Assembly (NCBI GenBank): GCA_964420405.1
Contig: CAYQTL010000002.1
Coordinates: 62,001-126,000, forward strand
Source: CAYQTL01 sp964420405
Lineage (GTDB): Bacteria > Acidobacteriota > Thermoanaerobaculia > Thermoanaerobaculales > Sulfomarinibacteraceae
Reading direction: 5' to 3'
Length of the DNA stretch: 64,000 nt
Shown here: positions 56,425 through 64,000 of the stretch, piece after piece
How positions within the stretch are numbered: position 1 is the stretch's first letter
Layout of the letters: every line of letters starts with the position of its first letter
Position numbers and translations under genes: made by a program
The notes under the pieces: model-generated
What the model saw: the letters and a program-made list of their open reading frames with translations, nothing else
The model's database searches: none
What the model was told of the DNA's origin: nothing

Positions 56425-59265
56425 TCACCGGACGAGACGGCGGCCGAAGGCGTCGAGCACCTCGAGGTATGGACGCACCGAGGGCAGAAGGTGCCGCTCC
56501 TCGCGCGAGTGCGGCCCGATGCCGGTCTGACCCCACACCACCTGCCGTCCGCCCGGGGCGAACCGGGCCGAGCTGCCGGGCAGCTTGCGGCCGACGACGG
56601 CGGGCGCTCCGGAGACCTCCTGCACCGACGCCAGCAGCGCCGCGAGCAACGGGTCGTCCGGCGGACACACGACGCCGGGCTCCATCACCTCGACGGCGAG
56701 CTCCAGCTCGAGCTCGCGTGCCACTGCCCCGACCTCCGCCACCGCGGCCGCCACGTCGTCCTCCGGGATCGGGCGGATCTCCAGGCCCAGCACGCCTTCT
56801 CCGGCGGTGATGTTGTACACGCCCTTCTCCCCCACCAGCAGGAAGGGGAACCGCGCCGCGCTCTCCCACCCGTCGGTCGCCGACAGGGTGAGATGCCGGC
56901 GGAGAACGCCGTCGAGCACGGCCCGGACCTCCACGAGCCGGTCGAGCAGGTCGCCGGGACCGGAACCCGTCCCGGTGTGGCCCCGGCGCCCGCGGGCCGT
57001 CAGGCGGAGCCGGGCGATGCCGCGGCTGGACGGGCACACCCGTCCGTACAGCTCGGTGCCCTGCTCGCCGGTGCGCTCGCCCACCACCATCAGCTCCGGC
57101 GTCCAGTCGTCCTCCCGCCGGAGCAGCTCGAGCACGTGCGGCGTGCCCCACCGCTCCGCCTCGCCGTTCTCCTCGTTGCCCACCAACAGCAGGTTGACCG
57201 GCGGCGGCGTGGTGCCCCGTGCCGCCTCCCGCAGCCAGACCATGAAGCTCGCCACCACGGTCTTCATGTCGGCGGCGCCGCGCCCCCACAGCCAGTCCCC
57301 TTCGACGCGCGGCTCGAACTGGCCGTCATCCGGCTCCGGCTGAACGACGTCGAAGTGGCCGCACAGCGTGACGCGTGCCCGCCCGGCGCCCGCCGGGGCC
57401 GCCAGCACCGCCGGATAGGGTCCGTCGTCCAGCAGCCGGACCCGCAATCCCTCCCGCTCGAGCCAGCCGGCGACGAAGCGGGCACAGGCGCGGACCTCGT
57501 CGAGCCGCTCCTCCGCGCAGTTGGTGACCGACGGGATGCGAATCAGGTCACACGCAAGCGACACCACGTCGGCCGAGCGGTCGTCGAGACCCGCGATCCT
57601 CGGCGCCGGCGGCGTCAGCCGCACCGGCGCGGTCGGCTGACGGTCGGCGAGCGCGCGGAGACCGGCGGTCAAGCCGGCGAGGCGCCGGCGGTCGTCGTCG
57701 CCGAGAACCCAGCCGGCGGCCACCGTCCGCGCCTCGTCGGCCAGCCGGCGGGTGCGATCGGCGACCCACTCCGCGACCGCCTGCCGCGGCACCCGCAGCC
57801 GCCCGGCGACGTCCCGCGGCTCGCCACCGCAGGCTCTCTCGAGCAGCGACCGCATGGCCCGCGCGGGGTTCGGTCCGCCGCCGGCCATCTCCCGTAGCGG
57901 CACCAGGTGGGCGTGCCAGCCGAGACCCTCCGCGAGCGGGGCGAGCGCCTCCAGCTCGGCGCCGAGCCACTCCCGCACGGTCACCGCGCCGGCGCCGAAC
58001 GGGTGGTCGATCTCGGCGTCGAGGCCGCGCAGCGCGGCCAGCTCCTCGTTGGCGCGAGCACGCGTCACGTCGCCGGCGTCGTACCGGTACCCGGCGCCGT
58101 GCTCGGGGTCGAGGTAGATCGAGAGCGCGAGCAGCTCCTTGAAGGCGATCTTGGCGGTCGCCAGATGCAGGTCGTCGCCGCCTTCGTCGGTCCGCACCTC
58201 CACGCGCTGCATCGGCAGGTCCACCCGGGCGCACATCCGCTCCTCGATCAGCCGTCGCTCGGCCTCGTCGAGCGCGACGCCACCCACCGCCGGGTACAGC
58301 CCTCTCCGGTACAGGTCGCGGAGCTGCTCGGCGGTGCCCAGGATGTTCCGGTTGACCGGCTCGACATCGGAGCGGGCCCGGACCGGCGTCCAGTTGTTGG
58401 CCCCGAAGCGGACGCCGCTGCGGACCAGCTCGTAGGAGATCCGGAGGTAGTCCTCGTGGCTCGCGTACAGCGACGGGACGTCGAGCTCGGGGGGGTTCGG
58501 AAACGCCAGCAGCCGATGGGAGTCGGCCTCTCCCAGCACCACCTCCGGCCGTCCCGCCACCGTGCCGAGGGTCAACGGCGACGCCGCGCTGACGGCGATG
58601 AACAGCGGGCAGTACGGCCGCAGCAGTCGCGTCAGGCGGATCACCGCGTCGTTGCGGTAGGTCTCCAGCGTCCGTCCCCGCCGCTGGGTCAGCGGCAGGT
58701 GGAGGAAGTCCCACGACAGCAGCGCCTCCGGCAACGAGTGGTTGGTGTGGACCCCGGCAGTGGCGAGGCGCCCGCCGAACAGCGCGACGCAGCGCTCCAG
58801 GTAGCGCCGGCGCGCGAGGTTCCAGCCGCCCGGGATCGACTCCCTGCCCGGGCTCACCGGCGACGGGAGCGGGCCGTGGAGCGCCAGCAGGGTGCGACCG
58901 TGGGCGCGCCCCATGTCGGCCAGCACGTTCGCCAGGACGGCCTCGAGCAGCCGCGCCTCGGCGGCGGTCGCGGCGGGGTCGAACCATGGCCGCGTCGTCG
59001 CCTCCGTCATCCAGTGGAAGACCTCCAGCTGGAACCGGCCGCGCACCCACTCCGGCAGCGCCTCGTCGTGGAGGGCGTCGGCGAACGAGCGGGCCTCGGG
59101 ACCGAAGCCCACCCGCTCGAGTGGCGCCAGATCCCCGTCGAGCACGTTGAACTCGATCTCGACCCCCGACGTGCCGCCGTCCGGGGTGCTCTGCCTGGAC
59201 GACGCGACCGCCATGCGGATCGCCTCGCCGTGACGACGCCAGTCGACCCCCGCCCCCCGTGTCAT
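56425..59265 (-). CDS. Glutamate-cysteine-ligase-like / M20 peptidase fusion
   Basis: The 946-residue cytoplasmic protein joins two enzymes of opposite chemistry. Residues about 30-500 resemble the carboxylate-amine ligase (GCS2) fold: SGVEIEFNVLDG, FQLEVFHWMTEATT, a HTNHSLPEALL segment, and EVRTDEGGDDLHLA. Residues about 550-946 are an M20 metallopeptidase of the ArgE/DapE kind with ligands in LCGHFDVVQ, GRGAADMK, NEENGEAER (Glu pair), GERTGEQ and IGPHSREERHL. A peptide bond might be made by one half and hydrolysed by the other, or the ligase half may be degenerate. The ATG at 59265 lies five bases after GGAGG; 59268 is also an ATG. TAGGGT (59295-59300, minus) is a candidate -10. Confidence 0.82.
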   Translation of the reverse strand: MTRGAGVDWRRHGEAIRMAVASSRQSTPDGGTSGVEIEFNVLDGDLAPLERVGFGPEARSFADALHDEALPEWVRGRFQLEVFHWMTEATTRPWFDPAATAAEARLLEAVLANVLADMGRAHGRTLLALHGPLPSPVSPGRESIPGGWNLARRRYLERCVALFGGRLATAGVHTNHSLPEALLSWDFLHLPLTQRRGRTLETYRNDAVIRLTRLLRPYCPLFIAVSAASPLTLGTVAGRPEVVLGEADSHRLLAFPNPPELDVPSLYASHEDYLRISYELVRSGVRFGANNWTPVRARSDVEPVNRNILGTAEQLRDLYRRGLYPAVGGVALDEAERRLIEERMCARVDLPMQRVEVRTDEGGDDLHLATAKIAFKELLALSIYLDPEHGAGYRYDAGDVTRARANEELAALRGLDAEIDHPFGAGAVTVREWLGAELEALAPLAEGLGWHAHLVPLREMAGGGPNPARAMRSLLERACGGEPRDVAGRLRVPRQAVAEWVADRTRRLADEARTVAAGWVLGDDDRRRLAGLTAGLRALADRQPTAPVRLTPPAPRIAGLDDRSADVVSLACDLIRIPSVTNCAEERLDEVRACARFVAGWLEREGLRVRLLDDGPYPAVLAAPAGAGRARVTLCGHFDVVQPEPDDGQFEPRVEGDWLWGRGAADMKTVVASFMVWLREAARGTTPPPVNLLLVGNEENGEAERWGTPHVLELLRREDDWTPELMVVGERTGEQGTELYGRVCPSSRGIARLRLTARGRRGHTGTGSGPGDLLDRLVEVRAVLDGVLRRHLTLSATDGWESAARFPFLLVGEKGVYNITAGEGVLGLEIRPIPEDDVAAAVAEVGAVARELELELAVEVMEPGVVCPPDDPLLAALLASVQEVSGAPAVVGRKLPGSSARFAPGGRQVVWGQTGIGPHSREERHLLPSVRPYLEVLDAFGRRLVR

Positions 59266-59391
59266 CATCCCCTCCGAGATCCGTGGTGGCGTGCACCCTA
59301 GCACGCCGGCGGGTCCACGCGCCCCTGCGGCGCCCGTTCTGGAATACGCCCACCCGGGCCCCCGTTCGGGCTTGCGGAGACAGCGACTCAT

Positions 59392-60687
59392 ATGCAGAAA
59401 GCGACCAGCCCCTCCTCGCAGGCGCAGGTTTCCGTCGCGACGGCCGTGCTGGCCGCATCGCTCTCGCTCCACCCCGCGCCCCCCGTGTCCGCGGCCGTCG
59501 ATCTCGTCGAGGTCACGGGTGGTCTCAGCCAGCCTGTCGCCGTGGCAAACGCCGGCGACGGCAGCGGACGGCTCTTCGTGCTCGAACGCGCCGGCCGCGT
59601 CCGGATCGTCGACGCCGGCGGCTCGCTCCTGCCCACGCCGTTCCTCGACATCGACGCCGACGTGCTCAGCAACTTCTCGGAACGGGGCCTGCTGGGGATC
59701 GCGTTCCACCCGGACTACGCCGTCAACGGCCGGTTCTTCGTCTACTACACGGTCGACGCCGGTGCCGGCGACCCGCTCGACGACGGCGACTCGGTCCTCG
59801 AGGAGCTGACCGTCTCGGCCGATCCGGACCTCGCCGATCCCGCCAGCCGCCGGGTGATTCTCACGGCCGCACAGCCCGATTGGAACCACAACGGGGGCCA
59901 GCTCGCGTTCGGCCCCGACGGCTACCTCTACCTCGCGCTCGGGGACGGGGGCGGAAGCGGCGACACCTACGGCAACGGCCAGAACAGGGCGTCCCTGCTC
60001 GGCGCGATCCTCAGGCTCGACGTGGACGGCGACGACTTCCCTGGAGACGACTCCCGCAACTACGCGATCCCGCCGGACAACCCGTTCGTCTCCGACCCGA
60101 CCGGCGCCGACGAGATCTGGTCCTGGGGCCTGCGCAACCCGTGGCGGTTCAGCTTCGACCGCTGCACCGGCGACATGTTCATCGGCGACGTGGGCCAGAA
60201 CGTGTACGAGGAGATCGACCTGCAGCGCGCCGGAACCCTTGGCGGGGTCAACTGGGGCTGGAACGAGTGCGAGGGGATGCATCCCTTCGCGGGCTCGGGA
60301 GCGATCTGCGGCACCGACGCCGACGGCTTCGCGCCGCCGATCCTCGAGTACACCCACGGCGGCAGCCCGTTCCGCTGCTCCGTCACGGGGGGCTACAGGT
60401 ACCGCGGCAACCTCCAGCCGGAGCTCGCCGGTCTCTACCTGTACGGCGACTACTGCGCGGGCACCGTCTGGGCCGCCGCCGAGGCGCCGGACGGGACCTG
60501 GTCGGAGTCCGTGCTGGTCCAGGGCGGTCCCGACATCAGCGCCTTCGGTGAGGGCGAGGACGGCGAGCTCTACCTCGCGGGATACGACACCGGCCGGATC
60601 TACCACATCGTCGACACGGTCGACGGCCTGTTCGTCGACGGTCTCGAGTGCGGGCTGTCGGCGTGGTCCGGGTTCACCTCACCGTGA
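59392..60687 (+). CDS. PQQ-type glucose/sorbosone dehydrogenase-like protein
   Basis: The 431-residue exported protein has a signal peptide (residues about 1-33) and a six-bladed propeller of the soluble aldose sugar dehydrogenase family: LVEVTGGLSQPVAVANAGDGSGRLFVLER, ERGLLGIAFHPDYA, WNHNGGQLAFGPDGYLYLALGDGGGSGD, RNPWRFSFDR and IGDVGQNVYEEID. In that family PQQ is the cofactor and calcium a partner. It ends in LFVDGLECGLSAWS, close to the last part of the 62445 protein. A GGAG lies 12 bases before the ATG. Two secreted genes follow in the same direction. Confidence 0.87.
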   Translation: MQKATSPSSQAQVSVATAVLAASLSLHPAPPVSAAVDLVEVTGGLSQPVAVANAGDGSGRLFVLERAGRVRIVDAGGSLLPTPFLDIDADVLSNFSERGLLGIAFHPDYAVNGRFFVYYTVDAGAGDPLDDGDSVLEELTVSADPDLADPASRRVILTAAQPDWNHNGGQLAFGPDGYLYLALGDGGGSGDTYGNGQNRASLLGAILRLDVDGDDFPGDDSRNYAIPPDNPFVSDPTGADEIWSWGLRNPWRFSFDRCTGDMFIGDVGQNVYEEIDLQRAGTLGGVNWGWNECEGMHPFAGSGAICGTDADGFAPPILEYTHGGSPFRCSVTGGYRYRGNLQPELAGLYLYGDYCAGTVWAAAEAPDGTWSESVLVQGGPDISAFGEGEDGELYLAGYDTGRIYHIVDTVDGLFVDGLECGLSAWSGFTSP

Positions 60688-60721
60688 CGCCCCTCGGGCG
60701 CCCGCATCCACGGAGGACATG

Positions 60722-61273
60722 ATGTGTCACCTTCCGACCGCTCTCGCCGCCGCCGCGCTCGCGACCGCGATCGCGCTGCCCCCCGCCCTCGCGGACGAGG
60801 AGGCCGGTCGCGAGCCCGCCGTGCGGCTCTTGCGCACCTGGTCCGACGTCCGGCCGGTCGCGGACGGCAGCCTGCAGCCCGTCCGCATCGAGCTCGCGTT
60901 CGACTACCACCGCGGCACGGCGATCGAGCGCGTCCTCTCGCCGGCGGGCGAGCTGCTGCGGGAGCGGCCGACCGGCCGCATCCCGTCCGCGAGCGACGCC
61001 GAGATCGCCCGCGCCAAGGAGGTCCTGCAGGACGACATCGGTTTCGCTCGCCTGATCCTGGAGCGGGACGTCATCCTGGACGGCGGCTTCGTGCTGACCG
61101 AGCGCGACGCCGAGGCGCGCTGCGCCGTCGGGACGCGCTGCATCCAGATCTTCGGGTTCGCCCGCCACGACGCCCACCGCGCCCTGTTCTGCGCCGTGGT
61201 GGACCTGACCGACGGCTCGATCGCCTACCGCGACTACTGGGGCATCGGCGGCGGCGCGCAGGAGGTGGAGTGA
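60722..61273 (+). CDS. Secreted protein resembling amine-oxidase N-domains
   Basis: The 183-residue exported protein has a signal peptide (MCHLPTALAAAALATAIALPPALA). Its later part, SASDAEIARAKEVLQDD, then GFVLTERDAEARCAVGTRCIQIFGFARHD and FCAVVDLTDGSIAYRD, resembles the N2/N3 region of copper amine oxidases, where an EI-x-A helix is followed by a VVDLT strand. It lacks any catalytic motif. It overlaps the next gene by one base (TGATG), and that gene resembles the catalytic domain, so the two could form one split enzyme. GGAGG lies five bases before ATG 60722; ATG 60719 is an alternative. Confidence 0.55.
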   Translation: MCHLPTALAAAALATAIALPPALADEEAGREPAVRLLRTWSDVRPVADGSLQPVRIELAFDYHRGTAIERVLSPAGELLRERPTGRIPSASDAEIARAKEVLQDDIGFARLILERDVILDGGFVLTERDAEARCAVGTRCIQIFGFARHDAHRALFCAVVDLTDGSIAYRDYWGIGGGAQEVE

Positions 61274-62445
61274 TGTACCGGCTGATCGTGCTCCTCGCGG
61301 CGGCGGCCGCGGCCGTGCCCGTCATCGGCGCCGCCGCGTCGCCGACCTGCTCCGGCGCAGGCGAGGTGCTGCTGAGCTGGCCGGCGTCGGAACCGCTGTG
61401 GGAGATGTGCGTCCTGCGACCCGCGGACAGCAGCGGCACCGACGGGTCCGGCCTCGAGCTGCGGGACGTCCACTACCGCGGGGTGCAGGTGTTCAAGCGT
61501 GCCCATACCCCGATCCTGAACGTGGACTATGACAGCGGCACCTGCTTCCGCGACTGGCTCTACTCGGAGAACCCGTTCGAGATGATCCTCGCGCAGCAGC
61601 CCTGCTCGGGGGTGTGCGAGGTGTCCGAGCCGGCGCGGACGGTGTGCGACGTCGCCACCGATCCACTCCATCCCGTCGGCGACTGCAGCTCCTGGTCCTC
61701 GAGCTCGTCCCTGTGCCGCACCGGGGTCGCGGTCCATCGGACGGCGGGCGCGCTCACGTTGACGAGTCACGGCCAGGCCGGCTGGTACCGCTACTCCTAC
61801 CGGTGGCGGTTCCACACCGACGGCACCATCGAGCCGGAGTTCGGCTTCGGCACCTACAGCGACACCTTCTCCGACTCCACCCACCGGCACCACGTCTACT
61901 GGCGGTTCGACTTCGACGTCGCCGGTCCTGATGGCGACGTGGTCTTCGAGGGCGCGACCCCGTTCACCACCGAGACGAGCCGGCAGTGGAGCGATCCCGA
62001 CGGCACCGACGGGCCGTGGCGGGTCGTCGACCAGGCCACCGGCCTCGGCTACGAGCTCGCGCCCGGCACGCAGGACCTCCAGCTGCCCGTGTGGCGCGAC
62101 CTGGACGGCGATCCGGACCTCGAGCTCGACCCCTTCGCGCGCACCGACATGCTGGCCACCGTCTACCGGCCCTCCGAGCTGGACGACGGCTCGTTCGGCT
62201 GCGAGATCGAGCCGTCGGTGCTGGTCAACGGCGAGAGCCTGGTCGGCCAGGACGTCGTCCTGTGGTACCGGGGAGGGGTCGAGGACGTCCGCGACTGGTC
62301 CGATCCGTCCGAGACCGACATCTTCCTGTGCAAGAAGGCGCGACCCTCGCTGAAGACGATCGGCGACTGGGAGACGTTCGGCGAGGTGTTCGCCGACGGC
62401 TTCGAGTCCGGCGACGCCGCGGCCTGGTCATCGGCGTCGCCGTAG
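61273..62445 (+). CDS. Secreted copper-amine-oxidase-like protein, degenerate cofactor site
   Basis: The 390-residue exported protein has a signal peptide (MYRLIVLLAAAAAAVPVIGAAAS) and several cysteines. The stretch WYRYSYRWRFHTDGTIEPEF, followed by a THRHHVYWRFDFDVAGPDGD segment, matches the copper amine oxidase pattern of NYDYxfdWxfyxDGxIe then HxHxFsfRxDxdidG. The paired histidines that bind copper are kept, but the TPQ-forming N-Y-(D/E) has become W-Y-R. Enzyme activity is therefore doubtful. The protein ends in VFADGFESGDAAAWSSASP. Its ATG overlaps the preceding stop. Confidence 0.6.
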   Translation: MYRLIVLLAAAAAAVPVIGAAASPTCSGAGEVLLSWPASEPLWEMCVLRPADSSGTDGSGLELRDVHYRGVQVFKRAHTPILNVDYDSGTCFRDWLYSENPFEMILAQQPCSGVCEVSEPARTVCDVATDPLHPVGDCSSWSSSSSLCRTGVAVHRTAGALTLTSHGQAGWYRYSYRWRFHTDGTIEPEFGFGTYSDTFSDSTHRHHVYWRFDFDVAGPDGDVVFEGATPFTTETSRQWSDPDGTDGPWRVVDQATGLGYELAPGTQDLQLPVWRDLDGDPDLELDPFARTDMLATVYRPSELDDGSFGCEIEPSVLVNGESLVGQDVVLWYRGGVEDVRDWSDPSETDIFLCKKARPSLKTIGDWETFGEVFADGFESGDAAAWSSASP

Positions 62446-62552
62446 GACCGGTCGCCGCCGGATCCGATGCCGACCGCGAGGGAGCCGCCCGGTCGAGTTG
62501 CCGGACCGGATCGGGACCCGACCGAACCGTCGCCCGAGCGACCGACTCGTCC

Positions 62553-64000
62553 CTACCCCCGTCCCCGGGACAGCCCCCTCCACCCGGCGAGCCCGATCAA
62601 CCCCGCCAGCAGGCCGAGGCCCAGCGCGCCCAACGCCGGGATCGCGGTCGGCGGCGGCGGATCCACCAGAGCCACCAGCCGCTCGTCGCGGGCGACCTCG
62701 ATCTCGATCGGCCCGCCCTGGGGGGTCTCGGTCCAGCCCTTGGTCACCGCCAGCGCCCGCCACGCCCGCCGGTACAGCAACCGCGCCTCGACCGTCACGG
62801 TCCCGCCGGCGCCCGCTTCCGGCGGGAGCTCGAACCGTACGCTGACGTCCCGCGACGCCGCCGCCGGCAGCAGCGAGTCCTCCCACACCCCCTCGGCGTC
62901 GATGAACAGCACCGGCCGCACCACCGGGCCCTGCCCGTTGATCCTGCCTTCCAGGACCTTGGCGAAGCCGGTCCCCGGAAGGCCTGCGAGGTCGCCCTCC
63001 TGCCGCCCGGGGACGTCGTCGTCGGCCCAGAACGGCACCGTGGGCCCCGCCACCTGCACCAGCGGCGTGCCATCGAGCTCGGCGGTGATCACCAGAACGG
63101 CGTTACGGATCGACACGCCCGACGGAAAGGCGTGCCCCGCGCCGACGTTGGACACCGTCGAGCGGACGTCCAGGAAGCTCCCGGACTGGGACGCGACCGT
63201 GTCCAGCGTGATGGCCGCGGCGAGCGTGGCGGGGGTGGCGCCGACCATCTCGTGGCGATGGCGCTGATCGGCCGGCCGGATGACGTTGTCGCCGATGGTG
63301 GCGATCACGCCGGGCTCCTCCGCTGACGGCATGTGGCAGTCCTGGCAGCTGCGGAAACCGTCGCCGGGCACGGCGAACGGCGACGCGAGCCACTCGCCGT
63401 AGGTGTCCTGGCCGGGGGCCCCGGTGTCTGGGTTGACGTACTGGTGACACGACGCGCAGTACCGGGAGTCGCCGTACAGTGGCGCGAACGACGCACGCAT
63501 CCCCGAGAAGGACACGTCGTCCAGCGGCCCCCAGACGTGCTGCTGGGTCGGGAAAAACGGGTCGAACGGGAAACGGTACGAGGCGTTGCCGAGGTGGTGC
63601 AGGCGGTCGGTGTCGTGGTTGACGTCGGCGATCTGGTGGCAGCCGACGCACGACACTCCCTGCAGCGCCCCCGCCGACGTCACCGTGTCCATCAGGACGG
63701 CGCCGGGATCGAACACGTCGGCCATCGGCGTGTGACAGGTGGCGCAGAACCCGGTCTCGCCCGGGTCGTGGGTGTCGACGAACACGTACCCCGCCCCGCC
63801 CCCGGGAGTGCCGGTGCCGGTCTGCAGGTCGACCACCCAGGGATCGACCGCGGCGCCGGCGTGGACGCTGCCGTGCCACTGGGCGACCTGGTCGGGGTGG
63901 CAGCTGCCGCAGTCGTCCACCAGCGGCACCGCCTGGCCGTAGTCCGGGTCGTCGGAGGCCGGCAGACGCCGCAGCCTGATCTCCACCGCCGTCGCGCCGT
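62553..64000 (-). CDS. Multihaem cytochrome c with IPTL-CTERM-like anchor (5' truncated)
   Basis: The frame is open to the right edge, so the true start is probably outside the window; the first ATG inside is at 63986. Five haem sites are visible: CGSCH, CATCH, CVGCH, CASCH and CQDCH. The segment CHTPMADV, GVSCVGCHQIADVNHDTDRLHH and TYGEWLASPFA is of the cytochrome c554 type. After the haem part comes a beta-rich region (RSTVSNVGAGHAFPSGVSIRN) and a C-terminal end IPALGALGLGLLAGLIGLAG then WRGLSRGRG, matching the IPTL-CTERM layout of Pro-rich motif, one helix and basic tail. It is convergent with the amine-oxidase-like gene. Confidence 0.82.
   Translation of the reverse strand, partial: GATAVEIRLRRLPASDDPDYGQAVPLVDDCGSCHPDQVAQWHGSVHAGAAVDPWVVDLQTGTGTPGGGAGYVFVDTHDPGETGFCATCHTPMADVFDPGAVLMDTVTSAGALQGVSCVGCHQIADVNHDTDRLHHLGNASYRFPFDPFFPTQQHVWGPLDDVSFSGMRASFAPLYGDSRYCASCHQYVNPDTGAPGQDTYGEWLASPFAVPGDGFRSCQDCHMPSAEEPGVIATIGDNVIRPADQRHRHEMVGATPATLAAAITLDTVASQSGSFLDVRSTVSNVGAGHAFPSGVSIRNAVLVITAELDGTPLVQVAGPTVPFWADDDVPGRQEGDLAGLPGTGFAKVLEGRINGQGPVVRPVLFIDAEGVWEDSLLPAAASRDVSVRFELPPEAGAGGTVTVEARLLYRRAWRALAVTKGWTETPQGGPIEIEVARDERLVALVDPPPPTAIPALGALGLGLLAGLIGLAGWRGLSRGRG

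Noticed and set aside
1..64000. CRISPR array, transposase, integrase or prophage
   Set aside because: No regularly spaced repeats, transposase motifs or phage structural genes were seen in either strand.

Overview
The window is very GC-rich, densely coded bacterial DNA with mostly single-cell-biology genes and no phage, insertion sequence, CRISPR array, rRNA or recognisable tRNA. Several traits point to a Gram-negative, respiring member of the Acidobacteriota (a Thermoanaerobaculia-like lineage is my guess, not a proof): LpxH-like and TolC/RND envelope functions, secreted proteins sharing an Acidobacteria-type beta repeat, a C-terminal DGxExGxxxxW signature, an IPTL-CTERM-like anchor, very large multihaem cytochromes, and a selenocysteine peroxiredoxin.

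Layout. 1-3938 (minus): LpxH-like phosphoesterase, aroA, and the first 609 codons of an unrecognised protein. 4072-7323: secreted subtilisin-family protease. 7588-10838 (minus): DUF1015-serA-serC serine operon behind a CRP-like palindrome that encloses the predicted -10. 11257-22050: copper/heavy-metal block (Cys-rich secreted protein, TolC/CusC, CusB with two metal-binding modules, CusA, CopB-type P1B ATPase, MliC-like lipoprotein, CzcD). 22173-27946: TerB/DUF533-like protein, PilZ-AMIN membrane protein, secreted hypothetical protein, nuclease-XPD helicase fusion. 28028-32488: a histidine kinase fused to a CoA-disulfide-reductase-like flavoprotein and a rhodanese, a tiny membrane protein, the selenocysteine peroxiredoxin, and a coiled-coil lipoprotein. 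32702-41582: membrane protein and Lhr helicase, Kelch protein with an inserted hydrophobic segment, SDR oxidoreductase, small hypothetical protein. 41674-46434: a 1586-residue acyl-activating enzyme/kinase-like/GNAT fusion. 46508-51349: divergent 23-haem cytochrome c-b fusion and NapC/NirT-like hexahaem protein. 51465-56403: HEPN-like protein, MltF-like transglycosylase with two solute-binding modules, two hypothetical proteins. 56425-64000: ligase/M20-peptidase fusion, PQQ-type sugar dehydrogenase, a split copper-amine-oxidase-like pair, and a multihaem cytochrome running off the right edge.

The strongest candidates for something new are the kinase-flavoprotein-rhodanese fusion next to a Sec-peroxiredoxin (a possible thiol-redox signalling unit), the acyl-AMP-ligase/kinase-like/GNAT megaprotein, the GCS2-like/M20 fusion, and the split amine-oxidase-like pair that has lost its cofactor consensus. 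At DNA level, many starts are preceded by a TAnnnT hexamer; in five cases exactly six bases separate it from the start codon, which predicts leaderless mRNAs. Several gene ends carry perfect GC-rich hairpins without U-tracts. All functional statements rest on reading motifs by eye; no database search was run.
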